Positions 47,837 through 61,300 of a stretch of DNA of 64,000 bases are shown here, one piece after another. Location of the stretch: NCBI GenBank assembly GCA_004794785.1, contig SJOL01008619.1, positions 618,150 through 682,149 of the forward strand, read 5' to 3'. The notes below the pieces were generated by a model that was not told the DNA's origin, searched no databases, and saw only the letters and a list, made by a program, of their open reading frames with translations. Position numbers and translations under genes: made by a program. Every line of letters begins with the position of its first letter. The first letter of the stretch is position 1. Origin of the DNA: Opisthorchis felineus (taxonomy: Eukaryota > Platyhelminthes > Trematoda > Opisthorchiida > Opisthorchiidae).

Positions 47837-50189
47837 CTTATGGAGCGGAGTACAGCGTGGCCATGTGTCAGTGGTTTCGTGTGTGTTAACATAGGTGCTG
47901 CTAGACGGAGTTGAACTTCGGTTACGATTAGTTGTTCAGTCGGGTGGCTCTATTGACTGTTTTGTTATCATGTGACCTGATTGATAGATGACCTTGTGGC
48001 GTTTTAGCTTGGCCTCCCCTGCTCTCTTTCACCGGTCGGTGTTCGGATGGCCTCTATTTTTTGCCTCTCTGGGGTCAACTGTGTGAGCTTTGTTGGTATG
48101 AATTAAAGGAGGAGTCGTTAATGGCGTTTAACGACAGATGTGTAGATATCTATGGGTTGAAGATCATGGGCATTAACACAATTCTGAAGTGGAATTCAGT
48201 CAATTAAAACGATAACGACAGTGAATACAATCTGTAACAGAAAATGCAATGCCGCAAATACAATTGAGAAAGTTGAAGCTAGCCTTGAAAATTAAATTCA
48301 CTCAGTCTTTGGGTCACTGACACCCTCATCTGGCTACCGTCGAATAGTCACAGGTCCCATTCGGATTGTCATTATTCCTCGTGGAAGATCAGATTAGCAT
48401 ACCGACCTGTGGTTTGGATTCGTAAGGATTCGACCAAGTGTTCACAAAACTTCAAACTACTGGTAGTTTTTGTGAGTAACTCACGTGCTGGCATAAACAG
48501 AACTAACCAGAACTGTCACTAACGCTTACTGCTACTCGCTTTCATCAGCATGCAAGAGCAATCCGGAATGTTCCAAATGACAAAAACGACTTTTCACCAT
48601 TTGATTTACGCTTTATTATGTGATTTTTACTTTTTGTCTCTGGTCATCATAATTAAGTTTAATCTCCTAATGATTTTACAAGGTAGAAGAAAGCGAGCAT
48701 TCACCTAATCCGTGTCAGTCAGCTTATCCTACATTTAGCTTCGAAGTATGTTGTCCGAAATGTAAATGGACTGTCAAGAATGAGTCAACGAATCCCCACT
48801 GGAACAGAAGCAGTTTGTGCTAAACGAACGCAGCAATGCTATGTGATGTAACACGAATTGGGACTCCGATTTTCACCCTTTACCATCATACTCCTGACTT
48901 TTATGACTTTGCAACTTTCTTCAGATTCATGGGCTTTTACGGGTTTTCCCCCGTGCACATCGACTGAAAACATGCTGAACTAAAAACCAAATGTCTAAGT
49001 CACATAGTGGTAGGTGGGGCGGAAGTACAACACATCCGTGACACGTAAGATTCTGTGTCAATTCTTGATGAAGTCATTAGTTAGGCATCGTTCTACTTTA
49101 TTGCGGTGATCCGACGATTATCCTTAGTAGTCTTTTTCACTGGGAGATTGTGCTGACGCATCTATATCCAGATTATTGCTGCTAGTTATTTCCTGTATAC
49201 TTTGTGACATGTGACCTCTTAGTCATGCAAGTAATGTACTTTTCACATATTATAGCAATTACTCACTGAGTGGCGGGTAACAGAGGGTCGAGAACTGTTA
49301 CCTGCAAATCGCGTTACCTAATAGTTGGTTTCGTCACGTTTGTGTTTTGGGAAGTTTCCCTGCGTAATCAACCAGAAGCAGCCTAATAAGCAGGAAATGA
49401 TGCCCAACTTTCACATTTTAGACTTATCTATTTTAGGACTAACTGTTTGTCTAGCTAGAAGGACACAATGTGCTTCATTTTGAACTGAATGGACATTTGT
49501 CTGTCAGGACACCCGGAATTACTACAGATCAGTGCAGATAGAGCTATTGTAGGTAATTTTCTGGCCTTCTGGAGGGACCGATTTCAAGAAGAGTCACTCT
49601 TCGTATTGGACTACATTTAGCAGCTTCTTTGGGTCTTTGTATAGTTAGGAAATCATCCCTCAGTTTGATCAAGGTCCAGTCAATTACCGGCCAAAATATT
49701 TTTTTACAAGGGACCGAAATCCATAAGCATTTTTTGTTTGTCTTCAACCATCTTGCTTCAGTTAGCAAAATTCGGTGTAGAAACCGTTCTGTTGAGTAAG
49801 TTTAAGTGATCTTCTACAACGAGACAGCACTATTTGGGAAACTGCATAAGGTGCTGAAAATAGGTTCCCACTAGATCAAGAAACATTTTGATAATTACGA
49901 TAAACAGCACAGTGCAACCAATGATTTTATGCTACCGTAAATCAGTTTAACACTACACCCACTGGACGACAGAATCTTAAAATCAAGCTCTCTGATAACC
50001 GATATTTCGTTGGTCTAATTACTCATCTATCGTTCGACAACATAGTACTTACAGAGCAGATAAATCACGCGAATATTCGTGATGAGCCAGGACAAAATGT
50101 TAGAATACATCCTGGAATTTTGAAACGGGAAAGACGATGTAGCTATAGTGGCCTAGTCGTTTGCTCACCTTCATGAGTTTCGTCCAGCA
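47837..50189. other. No supported gene
   Basis: Nothing recognised. A stem-like CTTACTGCTACTCGC...CATCAG at about 48530 lacks the GAAA element and is not a hammerhead. Confidence 0.4.
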
Positions 50190-50340
50190 GAGTATATTCG
50201 TCTAATTTGGTGCAATTTGGGCTTAAGTAGGACATAAGATTGACAGAAGCTCGGAGACTTCGCTTACCCGATGAGCTCCAAGAAGGGCGAAACCGGTCGT
50301 GCGTTGTCGGGGATTTTTTGGCAACCTCTTTAGTTGTGTG
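50190..50340 (+). mobile_element. Hammerhead element, 5'- and 3'-truncated
   Basis: Holds GGTGCAATTTGGGCTTAAGTA, GACATAAGATTGACAGAAGC and the ribozyme region, ending near GGCAACCTCTTTAG. No target duplication was found. Moderately diverged. Confidence 0.78.
50262..50303 (+). ncRNA. Hammerhead ribozyme, single core change
   Basis: Stem I GCTTAC/GTGCGT with one mismatch; core CCGATGA (U4 changed to C) at 50268-50274; stem II GCTC/GGGC with one wobble; GAA 50289-50291; ACC/GGT 50292-50297; C17 at 50298. Otherwise complete. U4C is expected to weaken or abolish cleavage. Confidence 0.85.
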
Positions 50341-50639
50341 TCACTTCTGCATAAAAGCAAGTGATACAGATGTTAAACAATCCTTTTTAAATGCGCAGCT
50401 GAATACTGAGTTAACCGTTGTCATGAAAAACAATGCACCGCTAAAACTGTAAAAACAAACCAGCCTTGAAGACGTCCATTCAAAAAGGAACCCAAACCAC
50501 AAATCGTGGTAGAATCTCCATCGAAAAAGCTGAACTGCATCAAATTGTGGATGCTTCCCAAATTGTCTGACTACGCTTCTCTGGTTAGCAAAGATTCAAT
50601 TCTTCGAACCATACTTAGAATAATGAACAATTTGCTCTG

Positions 50640-50815
50640 TAAATGAAGCCAATCTATACTGAAAGGCAGAGAAACACTATACAGCTGTTTTAGCGTTATG
50701 GTAATCGTGAGCGGTGGGCATCTCGCGAAATTTCATGGAGTCTCGAACACGTGACCCCACAACTAGTAGATTGAATAGTTAGCCGTTCGGTCATGAGCGG
50801 TTCACAGGACGGACT
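50640..50815 (-). repeat. tRNA-headed SINE, copy 5
   Basis: Starts GAAGCCAATCTATACTGAAA (shared with the 28.7-kb copy). On the minus strand the A arm CCGCTCATGACCGAACGGC (plus about 50782-50800) and B-box remnant GTGTTCGAGA (plus 50741-50750) are clear. Confidence 0.65.
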
Positions 50816-53800
50816 TTCCATTGAAATTCTCGAATCTCCTCTACCAAAGTATTTGGAACCCTAGGTGGTTCCATACACTACCGACAACTCGCTCTTACAA
50901 ATAACCAGTTCTGGATATCACGTAGCATTCTCAGCCTGCAGGAATTTAGCATTCTTACTTAGGCTGTTAGTTTTTTTCTGTGCGAATGAATTTTTGTCGC
51001 CTTAAAAAATCTTGGATATAGTTGACATAAGTCATGATCGCCCGCAGACAGAACACCTAGCCGGTATTTCACATGTCACACATGGATTTCAATTTCAAGC
51101 ACTAAAGTCTTGACGAATGAAAAGGCTTTCTGGAGCTAAAAATTGGCCTGGATAGGATTGGTTTACGCGATAACATCCCCATCATTCTCCTTTTGTTCTG
51201 AGCTGACTGCGTGGGCGTGGGCAGGATGTTTATCTGATCATCTGCCTCTCTATATAAGGTTCGTGTTGAATCTGGTAAAAAAGAACAGTGGCAAAAACAC
51301 ACTCGAAGACTTTTAGTTCTAGGCTCTTTTGAGCGAGTCCAAAATATTTCGTGGAATTCTTCTGTCGTTCCTCTTAGGAAAAGGAAATGACAAAAAATGT
51401 GAGTCAGTCTGTCTCCTGTGCCTTGTGAATACTACTTCATAAGATATCACTATGATGTTTCATAGATCAATAAAACTTTACAATTCATTATGGCTTCGTT
51501 CAAAATAAATAAGCCATAGCTCTTAGAAAATAACCAACAGAACGTGTATTTCTGTGAGCTCAACGTTTGGCGGCAACCACAAAACATGTAACTGAAACAA
51601 ATGAAGCCAAAAACCATCAGGTCAATACAGACCTGCTACCCGAGACGATGCAAAGTTAAAACCTGCTTTGAATGAGGTTTTAAATTTCGGTACCTGACGC
51701 AGAGTGTTGTGGCTTAATACTCATACATGTTGCCGATCCGTCTGCCGTTTGTGTCTCCTAGTTTGGCCTTCTGTTTTTCTTACCCTGAGGAACAACGTAC
51801 TTTGAACCACTTCGTGAACGTTGGTCAAAATAAGAAAAACCAGCAGCTGGGCGGCAGCAAGATGGTTATGGGGGAGTCATTTTTCGCGGGCCAGTTTAGC
51901 AGCTTTACGCGGCTCAAAGCAAGAGACAGCGGTGGATCGGAGGTAGTAGTGACTACTTGACAGGCTGCTAACTGGGTTCATTTTCTCATGTAATGCAGAA
52001 AACTTGAATAAATTCCTGATTTATATACCACAGTGCAGATCTACGCAGTAAATTTTGCAGAAATCAGGGTAATTCCTACTAGCTAGCCTGAAAAGTTAAC
52101 ATCTCCAATAAGAATAGGTGTGTTGGGTGCCAAACTAGCAACCAGTTCCCGTTGTAGCAACAGATAAATCGTGAAATGGGGATAGCGATTTCTCAACCCT
52201 GTCATTTTCCTTGACCTGCTCAGGACAGCAAATTAACCTGTGTACTCCAAAAAAAGTTAAGTTTACTGGTCATAAGATCATTTGAATTTGGGCTAATTAC
52301 TGCTCGCTACACAGCAGAATAAATCTCCCCCAGGATAGTAAGTTTTTGGTTTGTGCTGTTTGAGGTATGCGAGACAAACTTATTCACCTTCAATTGATTC
52401 ACCATCTTTGGGTTAAACGGATTATTTTGGTTGGTCTTCCGTTTGGCTTGCACAATATACCAGCGGATGGTACTGTCTGAATAACTGAATGGCACAAGTT
52501 CGATTTAATATGAAAGATGGGGATTTGAATAATCGTGAATAAGAAACCAAATACACATGATGCAGGCAAAACGAGGGACACAGTCAGGTGGAATAATATT
52601 CCCTAATTAGCCAACAACCACTGTATCGGCTGAGTCACATTACATCCCAGCTGACGCCCAAATATTTTAGTGCGCTTATGATATCATTTCTGACGGTTTT
52701 TTGGCGGTAAATCATTCAATGCGTACACTTGTTTATTTGGGTTCTATTCTTTTTGACACCTTAATGGAGTTTGGCTGATAGGATTCTTAGCTCTAGAATT
52801 TAGTTGAGCAGCATACATATTATGATCCCCTAAACTCTGATTGTGCACGCCAGGTGAGGTTCAACAGCTTCACGTTGCCTTCTTCATTCGACGTGCAGCG
52901 GATAGTTTTAATGACGCGATGCAATCATGAGATGACGCTCTAGTGTGATCGATGGGCGGATGGCACCAGATTGCCCGGTGCCCAGTGGCTGACTTTCAGT
53001 GCCTTCCATGTTCGTCCTACTTGCCACGCTAACACATCTGTTTCCAACGTCTGCGCTACATGATTTTGAAAAACTAAGCAACGCCAGATCGAGCTGCAAA
53101 CGGTTTGCTGGGTGTAAACAGAATACAGATGCGTAAACAATAGAGCTCTTCTACTCGGATAATATGCGGATGTGGGACCGCAGTCATTACATTCAAAAAT
53201 GGTTGGACCAGATTTGAAATCCGTCGGATTTGTTGATTTTTCAATAGTTTTTCAGTGGTAGAAGATGGCGTGGAAACTGACAACAATCTTTGAAAAGCGG
53301 ACAAAAGGGGGCACGCAGGCCAAGACTTGGTGTGGGTCTAATGTTGTTGTAAGTGGTCGTTGGTATGTTCGCTGAGCATTAAGTAGCTTCTTGAAAACAC
53401 CGAAAGAGGAAGAAATTATAACAGTAAATAAAATTATAAGATCAACGAAACCGTAGCGAGAATCATTGTTTTGTCGTTTTATTTCCTGACATCACAGGCC
53501 AGCTTCTAGGAGGTGATCTTGAAACGTAACTTTGTGAAAAAGCTTCAGAATCCTTCTGCGGGCAGGGAGAAGTTCAATCCAGTGTTCTGGTTTATTAAGA
53601 GATGTGCAATTCTTTTGAGTATGGCGGGGGTGATACTCAAATTCAGTGTTTCCTTCACTTAATTTAGGTTAAAGTTCTCATCGGTGAAATGGCAGAACTT
53701 TCATAGCAATACTTTTTTATGCTAGAATATCTGCATTTTTATAAGCGGGTATCTATCAAATTCCTGCGAGCAGGTAACAGAAGATGTACGATATCTCGAA

Positions 53801-54349
53801 AGAAGTCCTAAGGTGCTTCGGTGAAGATTTAAAAGGCCATAAGAGATTTAGAACTTCAAGGCTTTTATGGCTCAAATATCTTTTTAGACAACTGACTGGA
53901 AATTCTAACATATCAAGCATTTCAGCAAGACAAATTAGGACTATAGCGGTTTGATCCTATGGTTTTTAAGAAGCGTCTGTTAAAAAAAACCAAGGCTTAT
54001 AATAATGAAAACTATATGGAGTAATAAACTTAAAGGAACCCAAAATTTTTCGAGAACTGGTTTTCAAACTTCAGAAACGAAACCAGATAAAACGGTCACA
54101 CAGAGTTCCCGGATCTTGCGCTTATACAGCTACTCCGGGAACTCAATAGCTGCTGAATTTCTTCTAGAAGAACCATAGAGCTATATGAATTAAAGAACGG
54201 TCTCCGCCCTGCTGAATGTGTTGCTGTGTTGACGAATTTTTTGCGCGAAAAACATTCAACTTTTATGTAGCAAAAGATGCATTCTACGGACTTTTTTTAA
54301 AAACAACTGCCCTTCTAAATTCTTACACTGTTCAATCGTTTTCTTACAG
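50816..54349. other. Upstream region of TSP-B, no gene seen
   Basis: Non-coding. A family-2-like TATGTTCGCTGAGC occurs at about 53363, too short to call. No promoter motif could be assigned to TSP-B; if the mRNA is trans-spliced, the true promoter may lie anywhere here. Confidence 0.4.
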
Positions 54350-54421
54350 AATAGTGCATTCGGAATGATATTTGCCTGCGCAGCGCGATGCATTATCATC
54401 CTGTTCAATATCATTTTTATG
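54350..54421 (+). CDS. TSP-B exon 1 (start codon and first half of TM1)
   Basis: A 72-bp exon between acceptor TCGTTTTCTTACAG and donor ATG/GTAAGT. ATG at 54365 gives MIFACAARCIIILFN followed by IIFM: a short tail with Cys and Arg, then a hydrophobic run with Phe-Asn, the standard tetraspanin start. The 15 nt before the ATG are also in frame (N-S-A-F-G), so an upstream ATG, including one ending a spliced leader as known in schistosomes, could add six residues. Native ATG preferred. Confidence 0.85.
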
Positions 54422-57400
54422 GTAAGTGGGTTTATTGCTAAATTCCTTAAATTACGTTTTCTACGTAAAACTTGGAACTTCTCGCTGAAACATACTTAGA
54501 GCCGACCTATTTCATTCTCAGCTTAAAGTTTGGCTACCTCTGGGAGCAACGGATTCTATGAATGCAGCTCGGTTGAGGAGGCGGCAGTGATTTGTTCCAC
54601 TCGAAAGGACGCCTCCACTCTTTTAGGGCAAAAAATCACACAAGTGAATCTAACAACAGAGCATCGAGATAATTCGTGCTAACATAAATGGTGCCAATGT
54701 TTACCATCAAGCCGTTCAATAAAACCAAATTCATGTTTACTTGAACACTTCTGTCAAATACCCAAAAAGCAAATTTTGAAGGTTTTACTGCGATTCATTG
54801 TCGCTAATATTAAAAAACGTTTGGCTCTAATTAAACTACTAATGACAGTTTAAATGCCGGTACTCTATCGGGGAGATTAGATAAAAGATTGTCTGAATGT
54901 GATGTACGAAAATAAAAAGTGGCTTTAGTAATCACTGCGGACGTTCAGCAATATGAGCAAAATATAAAAAAATTCTTGTAGACCAAAGCCACTCTCCTGA
55001 AGAGTGAAGAGTTCCGCGTTGACCTCGGTTTGGAGACAATATCCCCTGAATACAAGCTGCCTCCCAAGGGAGAACAAAACACTCCATCCGGACGGTATCC
55101 CCTCCTCGTGTAGGATCGCTGCACGCACACACATGGTTTCAATATGCTTTGCTGCCTCCTGTCCAAATGTTGTACATAATGTTTTTGGAAACAAAACGGC
55201 TTTCTCAACCATCTACACTCTTAAACAATTTGTCCAAAAAGCGAAAGGCCTCAAAAATATTTACTCGTTTCCCATGTTTGTCCTTTTGTTTACTCTTATG
55301 CTTCCTGTCCATTGACACTACGATGTTTATTAGATGCCGGATCAGAGGAGAAAAACCTTGGCCTATTAGATTTCCCAGTTTACTCCTACAGAAAACCGTG
55401 ATATCACACGCGTATGTTTTATTTTTAGCTGGTATTTACTGAATGTTATTAACCGGAGAAAGGTATAATTGTGCAGACTACTGATTATCGACGTTCACGA
55501 CTTCGTAGCACTACGAAACTTGCTGTCCATCACAGATCACCTCAGAATTGTATCACTCATAATTCCAAAACATTTTCCAACTACACATAGCTCAGATGTT
55601 TCCACTCAAAAAAACTTGCGTCGTCAGTTTTGCACCCATTGGGTAACTGCATCGTTTACCGTGATTAAAGAACACGCGGTTGTTTGTTCACACATACGGT
55701 ACGCATTTTGGAGTTGGCGGCAATAATCGATCATTCCGGGAGGGAGACTTGCCAAATCCTTGACTGAACCAATGAAGCTTCCTCGTCCGTTGGCTTTAAA
55801 AACGAGTTGATAGCAAGACTAAATCCTACCAGCCTGCCAGTTGGAAATGTAAAATGCTTTCCTGGAAAACGGAATAAAAAAATACCAAAACTTTTATCGC
55901 TGAAAATATTGATTGCTGTTTAGACTTTATCGAAATTAATGAATAAGTGTCAAACAAGTGACCGGAGTTCATCATCCTGGGGAGCAAGACGAGTACAGTT
56001 CTTTACTTTCATCTGGGGTTCCAAAAAAAGCCAGCAAAGCCTTGTTTGGACCGCGGTATATCTTTTCTATTTCTGCTGACAGGATAACTGTTGACTACAC
56101 TTGTAGATCCACACGCACTAAATCCAAGCATATCGCCTTCACGCTGTTTTGTCTTTGTCGCCTCGAGAGGACTAAGACGAGTAAGGTCACTTCTGGATGC
56201 ACAACGCAATTAACGTAATTATGAACTTCACCCTGTAAAAATCATACTTCTAACTGGAGGTTTCTACTTTTGAAAAGGAAATAAAACTCCAAACGAACGG
56301 TGAGGTGCCTTTTGATGATGTGGGGTACATGGGAACAGGTTAGTTTCTGCACCGATTGTAAGTAATGTAGTGGAACTGATTAGTCTCCGGTGGCTGCTTA
56401 TGGATGGGCCAGAACTTACAGCTTCACGATAGAGCTTTCAATTAATCAGATTCATTGATAATTATGGGTGTATAGCGTTCTGTTTCAGCATAGCATGTTG
56501 TAACCTGATAAATAATCATAATAATGGATCCACTTAACACGAATAGCTTGAAAGGTTTCACTTGGCTTATTAGGCCAGCTTACTTCAGCCTAGTCTGCAT
56601 TTACATTGCTTGGTTTTAATAACATGTAGGCTAAATTACAGTGGGGCTGACCAACTACGTTATGGCCCACACTTGAATTCAAAGCCATGATTGGTTCATT
56701 TTCTTTTGGAATTTTTTCTCCTTGTGAGGTGGAACGTTCGTTTGTTGGGGTGTTGTTGCACAATCTGTTTGTTTGGAAGCGAAAACTCTGGCAACGAAAA
56801 TACCTTGTCCTATACACAGAGAACAACCGTTGTCTGCCCATTCCTTTGTGCTATACTGACACCAGGACTTCTGAATTTTTTGACAACGTATCGGCCACTC
56901 ACATAAAATAAGTAGAAACTGTTCGTCTGGATTCCTGTTCTGGAAGGCACAATAATGTAAATTCCATTAAAAAACAGCGAATACATAAGGCAAGTCACGA
57001 CTTGAAGCGCTATTAGAATTCTGTTGGTAGGCATCTGGCCGTCGGTTAATTAGAAAATAGAAATTATGGAGAAGCATTGACTCAATGTACAGTGCACCAT
57101 TGTGTTGCACTTCCTGGCCTGAATGGTTGTTATTCGAAATTTAGCCTATTTAAATGAGACGGAATTACTTCACATCTGTATATCTTCCCACAGCCGAAGT
57201 CTAACCACGATAAAATACTCAAAATCACCATATAGCTGTTTTTCTCTTGTTATTCATTAAATTTTGGACTAACAGCCATCCAGTTGTGAAATACTAGCAC
57301 GACTCAGCTTCCTACGATAAGACAAACAGGTAAAAATTCTGTGCAAACTGTAAACACTATCGTCAGGAAAAGACCATCTAAACCGCATGAGTTCACCCTA

Positions 57401-58197
57401 GGTAGTGGTTACACGGAGATCCACTCAAAGCCAAATCGCCTGAGGGAGTAGTAAGCTTATATTTTAACTGAGTATAAATCAGACACAACCGATTAGCCAA
57501 TGGTGACCGAATGGCCTATTTTTCAGAAGGTATCAGGTTCAGATTTGCTAGGAGGGTTAAACAGTTGTGAAGCACTTGTTCAGCAGGATGAAACTTCAAT
57601 CAAAGCTCCAAACTTACTTAACGCCCTACAAAAATTAGGTGACTGCCACGGAAAACGGAAGATTTCACAAATTTGAGGAACACTCTAGGTAAAGAACTCT
57701 TTTTTTGGAAGAGCACATCAAAATCGGATCACGCGAGGTGAGCTGTGTAATTCACGGATGAGTAGCCCTCTATCCCGTTTGAATAATGGTCATTCACTGT
57801 TCGTCGCCTAGCCTTGTCTCAATGACAGTAGTCAAAATCCTATCTGAAATTTTACTGGTTCGAATCCCTCCAGAACTTCAACTGATGTGTACCGCTGATA
57901 ATTTTCTGCAGGGAAAAATTATTTGTTCAACGCTGTTATGTTTTGCGTTATGGTTTCACACCACTTTCAGAGTGAATTCAAAAAGTAAACCTTTGAAATT
58001 TTCTCATTGTCTATGTAACTCAGCTACATCCTTCACAACATTTAAATTCCTACAAATGAATTATTAGCGGTTTTCGAAATTCAATAGCTGAGTGTGTGTT
58101 GATTGGGTTTATGATAATATGTTCATGTTTTTTGAAAATAGACTTTTGGGAATGTTTTTTTCTGCGTCCCACTAACTCCTCACCGACACAAATTCAG
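54422..58197 (+). other. TSP-B intron 1
   Basis: A 3776-bp GT-AG intron. It holds a weak tRNA-headed SINE remnant at 57475-57555 (listed). Open frames within it, such as 54925-55315 on both strands, have no recognisable domain. Confidence 0.6.
57475..57555 (+). repeat. Degenerate tRNA-headed SINE
   Basis: AACCGATTAGCC, then GGTGACCGAATGGCC (A-box arm) and a B-box remnant GGTTCAGATT at 57536-57545 follow the family's order and spacing on the plus strand. Heavily decayed. Confidence 0.4.
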
Positions 58198-58327
58198 ATT
58201 ACCGGTATCGGTCTGGCGATCGGGGGTGGTATCCTCGCCTGGAATACAACCGTAATATCGACCATCATTGATCCGCACCTAACGACTGAACAAGAAGAAA
58301 TCGTCATGGGTATCCTGTATGGACTGC
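58198..58327 (+). CDS. TSP-B exon 2 (end of TM1, first extracellular loop)
   Basis: A 130-bp exon, phase 0 to 1, between CACAAATTCAG and the donor GTAAGT at 58328. It starts ITGIGLAIGGGILAW, the second half of TM1 rich in Gly, then NTTVISTIIDPHL and a charged TTEQEEIVMGILYGL. An N-T-T sequon at the start of the loop is a possible N-glycosylation site. The final single C pairs with AG of exon 3 to make Gln. Confidence 0.88.
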
Positions 58328-61300
58328 GTAAGTCGTTACTTTACACCGGTTCCCACTTTTGCCCGCGGTGTAGAAAACATAATCCGTTTGGCGCCAATGA
58401 GCTTTATGACGTCAGCGAGACGGCATGCCAGAATGCTACTCACTTTACCAAAAGGCATTGAGTTACTGGGAACTGGAATTGACTGTGTACAAAGTGACAC
58501 AGAGAACCTGATTCCACTCTATATTTGAAACTTGAATACTCTCTGCAGTTCATAATGTAGGATACAAAAAGTACACATGGTTACAGTCATAATAGCAAAT
58601 CACAAATTAGAGAAAAAACTAGGTGCTCGTACTCTTTGACCAAGCCGACACACACATTATTTTTGGGGACAGGCCACCCACCGCAAACTTCGCACGAGAG
58701 TAGCTGTGCTTTTCTGGGAGAAGCGCAACCACACACGTTTAATTTGGCAGTGTGAAGTGATCCAAGGGACCGCGCCGATCAAACTAGGATGGGTTTGGGC
58801 GATATATCGAAACATTTCGTTTGTGTGGGTGGCTGATGATCTGTTCGTTAATGTTGACAGTTGGCTTCCTAACGTTTCGTCAATAATCGATGATGCATTA
58901 TGAGTACAATTGTCGACGTAGCTAAGGCCAATATCTAGTAAGGCTACATTAGGAATACACCATTCTGCACCAAGCTCAACTAAAATTTCCAAGCGCAGAG
59001 TGGAGCATCAAAATTTGTGTACGAATGTTGACCATGTTAGAGTTGAAGGCGTTCGTCATCCTTTCGAACTACACCACTCCCTGGTACATTCCATAAAAGT
59101 GGAAAAACTTCCAGCATTAGAAATGCACTCTATGACGTTTTCTCCCCTCCTAAGTACTAAATTACCTGATCATTCATGCTGTACCTCATAGGGGTTTTCC
59201 GTAAAACCGCCCTCAGTAATGCTTGGAAAAGTTGAAGGATGTAGTGCACAAATATGTTTATTACATGTATCATTGCAAGCAGCGAAGTCTAGTAGGGACT
59301 TGCGGGCACAGTGAAACACAAGTACTTCGTACCTGCCGAAAACATTACGTATAGTTATTGGAAAACCACCAGGTTATTCACCGCCTTCCTGACCGTAGGC
59401 TAATAGGCAGCTCGTGTTAACACTGGCATTGTATTGCGCCGCAAAGGGTGATGCTGGCACCTGAGTGGTAAAACAATAATTGACACAGGTACCCGTTGTT
59501 ACTCCATCAGGTTTAGGCCGGCTGCTACTTGCAACCCGCAGATGTGACACGTTTGCCCGCCAATATTATTCTTTTGGGTATACTTCGGTGCCAGGGACTT
59601 ACATACAGCACCATATAAGGCTTGGTGTCAACCGTCCGTGCGCCTGCCAATATGCACAGGTGTATAGCGGTTTAACTAATGTTCACTGGCAAGTCCAATT
59701 CAGGTGCTGGCCATTCAGCTAGCAGTTCGACCGGGTGGCTTACAAACCTTGCTTTAGAGCAAAATCATGGCTGGTTGGGAACTTATGAGATATTTTCAAG
59801 TGTTGAGATTTTCACTCATGCCGGTTAAAATACAAGTTCCCATTTTAAGCTTGACTTCAAATTACTCAACTCTGGAAGTGTAAATCGACCAAAGGCGCTT
59901 CACCACCCCCAAAATACCATTGTCCTTGACTTTTTTTGGACGCCATCACAACGATTTTACCGCTAGAACACTTTCGGCAAATGAAAGGGCGTTTGTTCGG
60001 TTTCTGTGATTGCTGCGACATTTTTTATGAGGAATGTCTGTTGAGAAATACACCTATTTTACAAGTTTGAGTTGGGGCTCCTTGTTGAAGAAGTAAAAAT
60101 TTGTCTATTTAATCTAGTCAGGGGAAACAGACATAAGAGGGGAAATGTAAGGCTTCAAAACCACCTGTTTACGTTGTACTTGTATTTAAACTACTTTGTA
60201 TTAAGTACTTTGGTCGATGAGATGGTTACGAAATATCAGTTGTCCGACGTATGTATCTTCTTTACTTTTCTAAATTTTGGGAAGATGTAAGCGGGATGTT
60301 TTTCTTAACTTCTATTTTCCTATGTCCCTAATGGGTTTTGACTTCGAGCCGAAGTGTCTTTTGGTCATTTGAAATGTCCCTTCTCCACAGGAAAACCCGC
60401 TTTGGGACCTTCTGTCATCAAATTAGCTTTTAGTTGTTAAATATTACAAAGGGTTTCAAGTCAGTCTTATACGCCTGTGGATCGTGCATAGGGGATAAAG
60501 TTGATGCGCAGTTACTCAGTCATTAGGGCTGGAAGGCTCCTTAATGTTGCTCCAGCGAATGGTACTACCGTAGTACTGTTGTGTGCTAATCTGGCCAAGT
60601 CTCGGTGCAGTGGATCTAGAAGCTAATAAATATGCAACTCTGTTGCGCTGAACAACAGCAGGCTATCTCAAAATAGGCCATCAAACCGAAAAGAGTATTT
60701 GGAATTAACTGGGGGTATCCTCGCTTCATGGCAAGTTGTTGTTGACTGAGAGTGTTTCTGCGTTTTCAGTAGTTGGCTTACCTTCTTCTGGATATCTCTA
60801 CTAGATTTTGTTGCTGACCATTGAAATACGTTTGTCTTTAGGGTTTTGCAATAATGTGCCACCTAGAAAAGAATATTTTGTACTGTTTTTACGTATGAGA
60901 TTCCGAATGTGTGAAATATTGATTATCAACCCAAGTACATGTAACACAAACGAAGGGACCTGGAAACTCTCCCCCGCCGGACGAGTGCTTCACCTTCCAA
61001 AATACCTACCCACACATCGCACACAGATTGGCAAACTGATTTGCCATGACCCTGCTCTATTTTTTTCACAAGAGTAATACTACACATTTGCATTCGTCGC
61101 AAAGACTTGCAGTTCGGTCTTTCGAATAACGAAACAGTTCATTCACAGTTGGATCCCAGTGTCTTTCACGTGTCCGGTGAAGACTTCAGTGCAATAAACA
61201 GCATTTTGAATATATCTAAGTTTTTTACGTAGAGGAGGCTTGATGGGCAACGTTATCCCATAATCCAAGTTCAGCTTGATTGTTTGAGAAATTCTTTAAG

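Noticed and set aside
48525..48560. Minus-strand CTGATGA with a nearby hairpin
   Set aside because: The sequence after the hairpin is GTTA, not GAAA, so the catalytic core is incomplete.
58657..58992. 111-codon minus-strand open frame in TSP-B intron 2
   Set aside because: It overlaps the family-2 dispersed repeat and has no domain or splice context.
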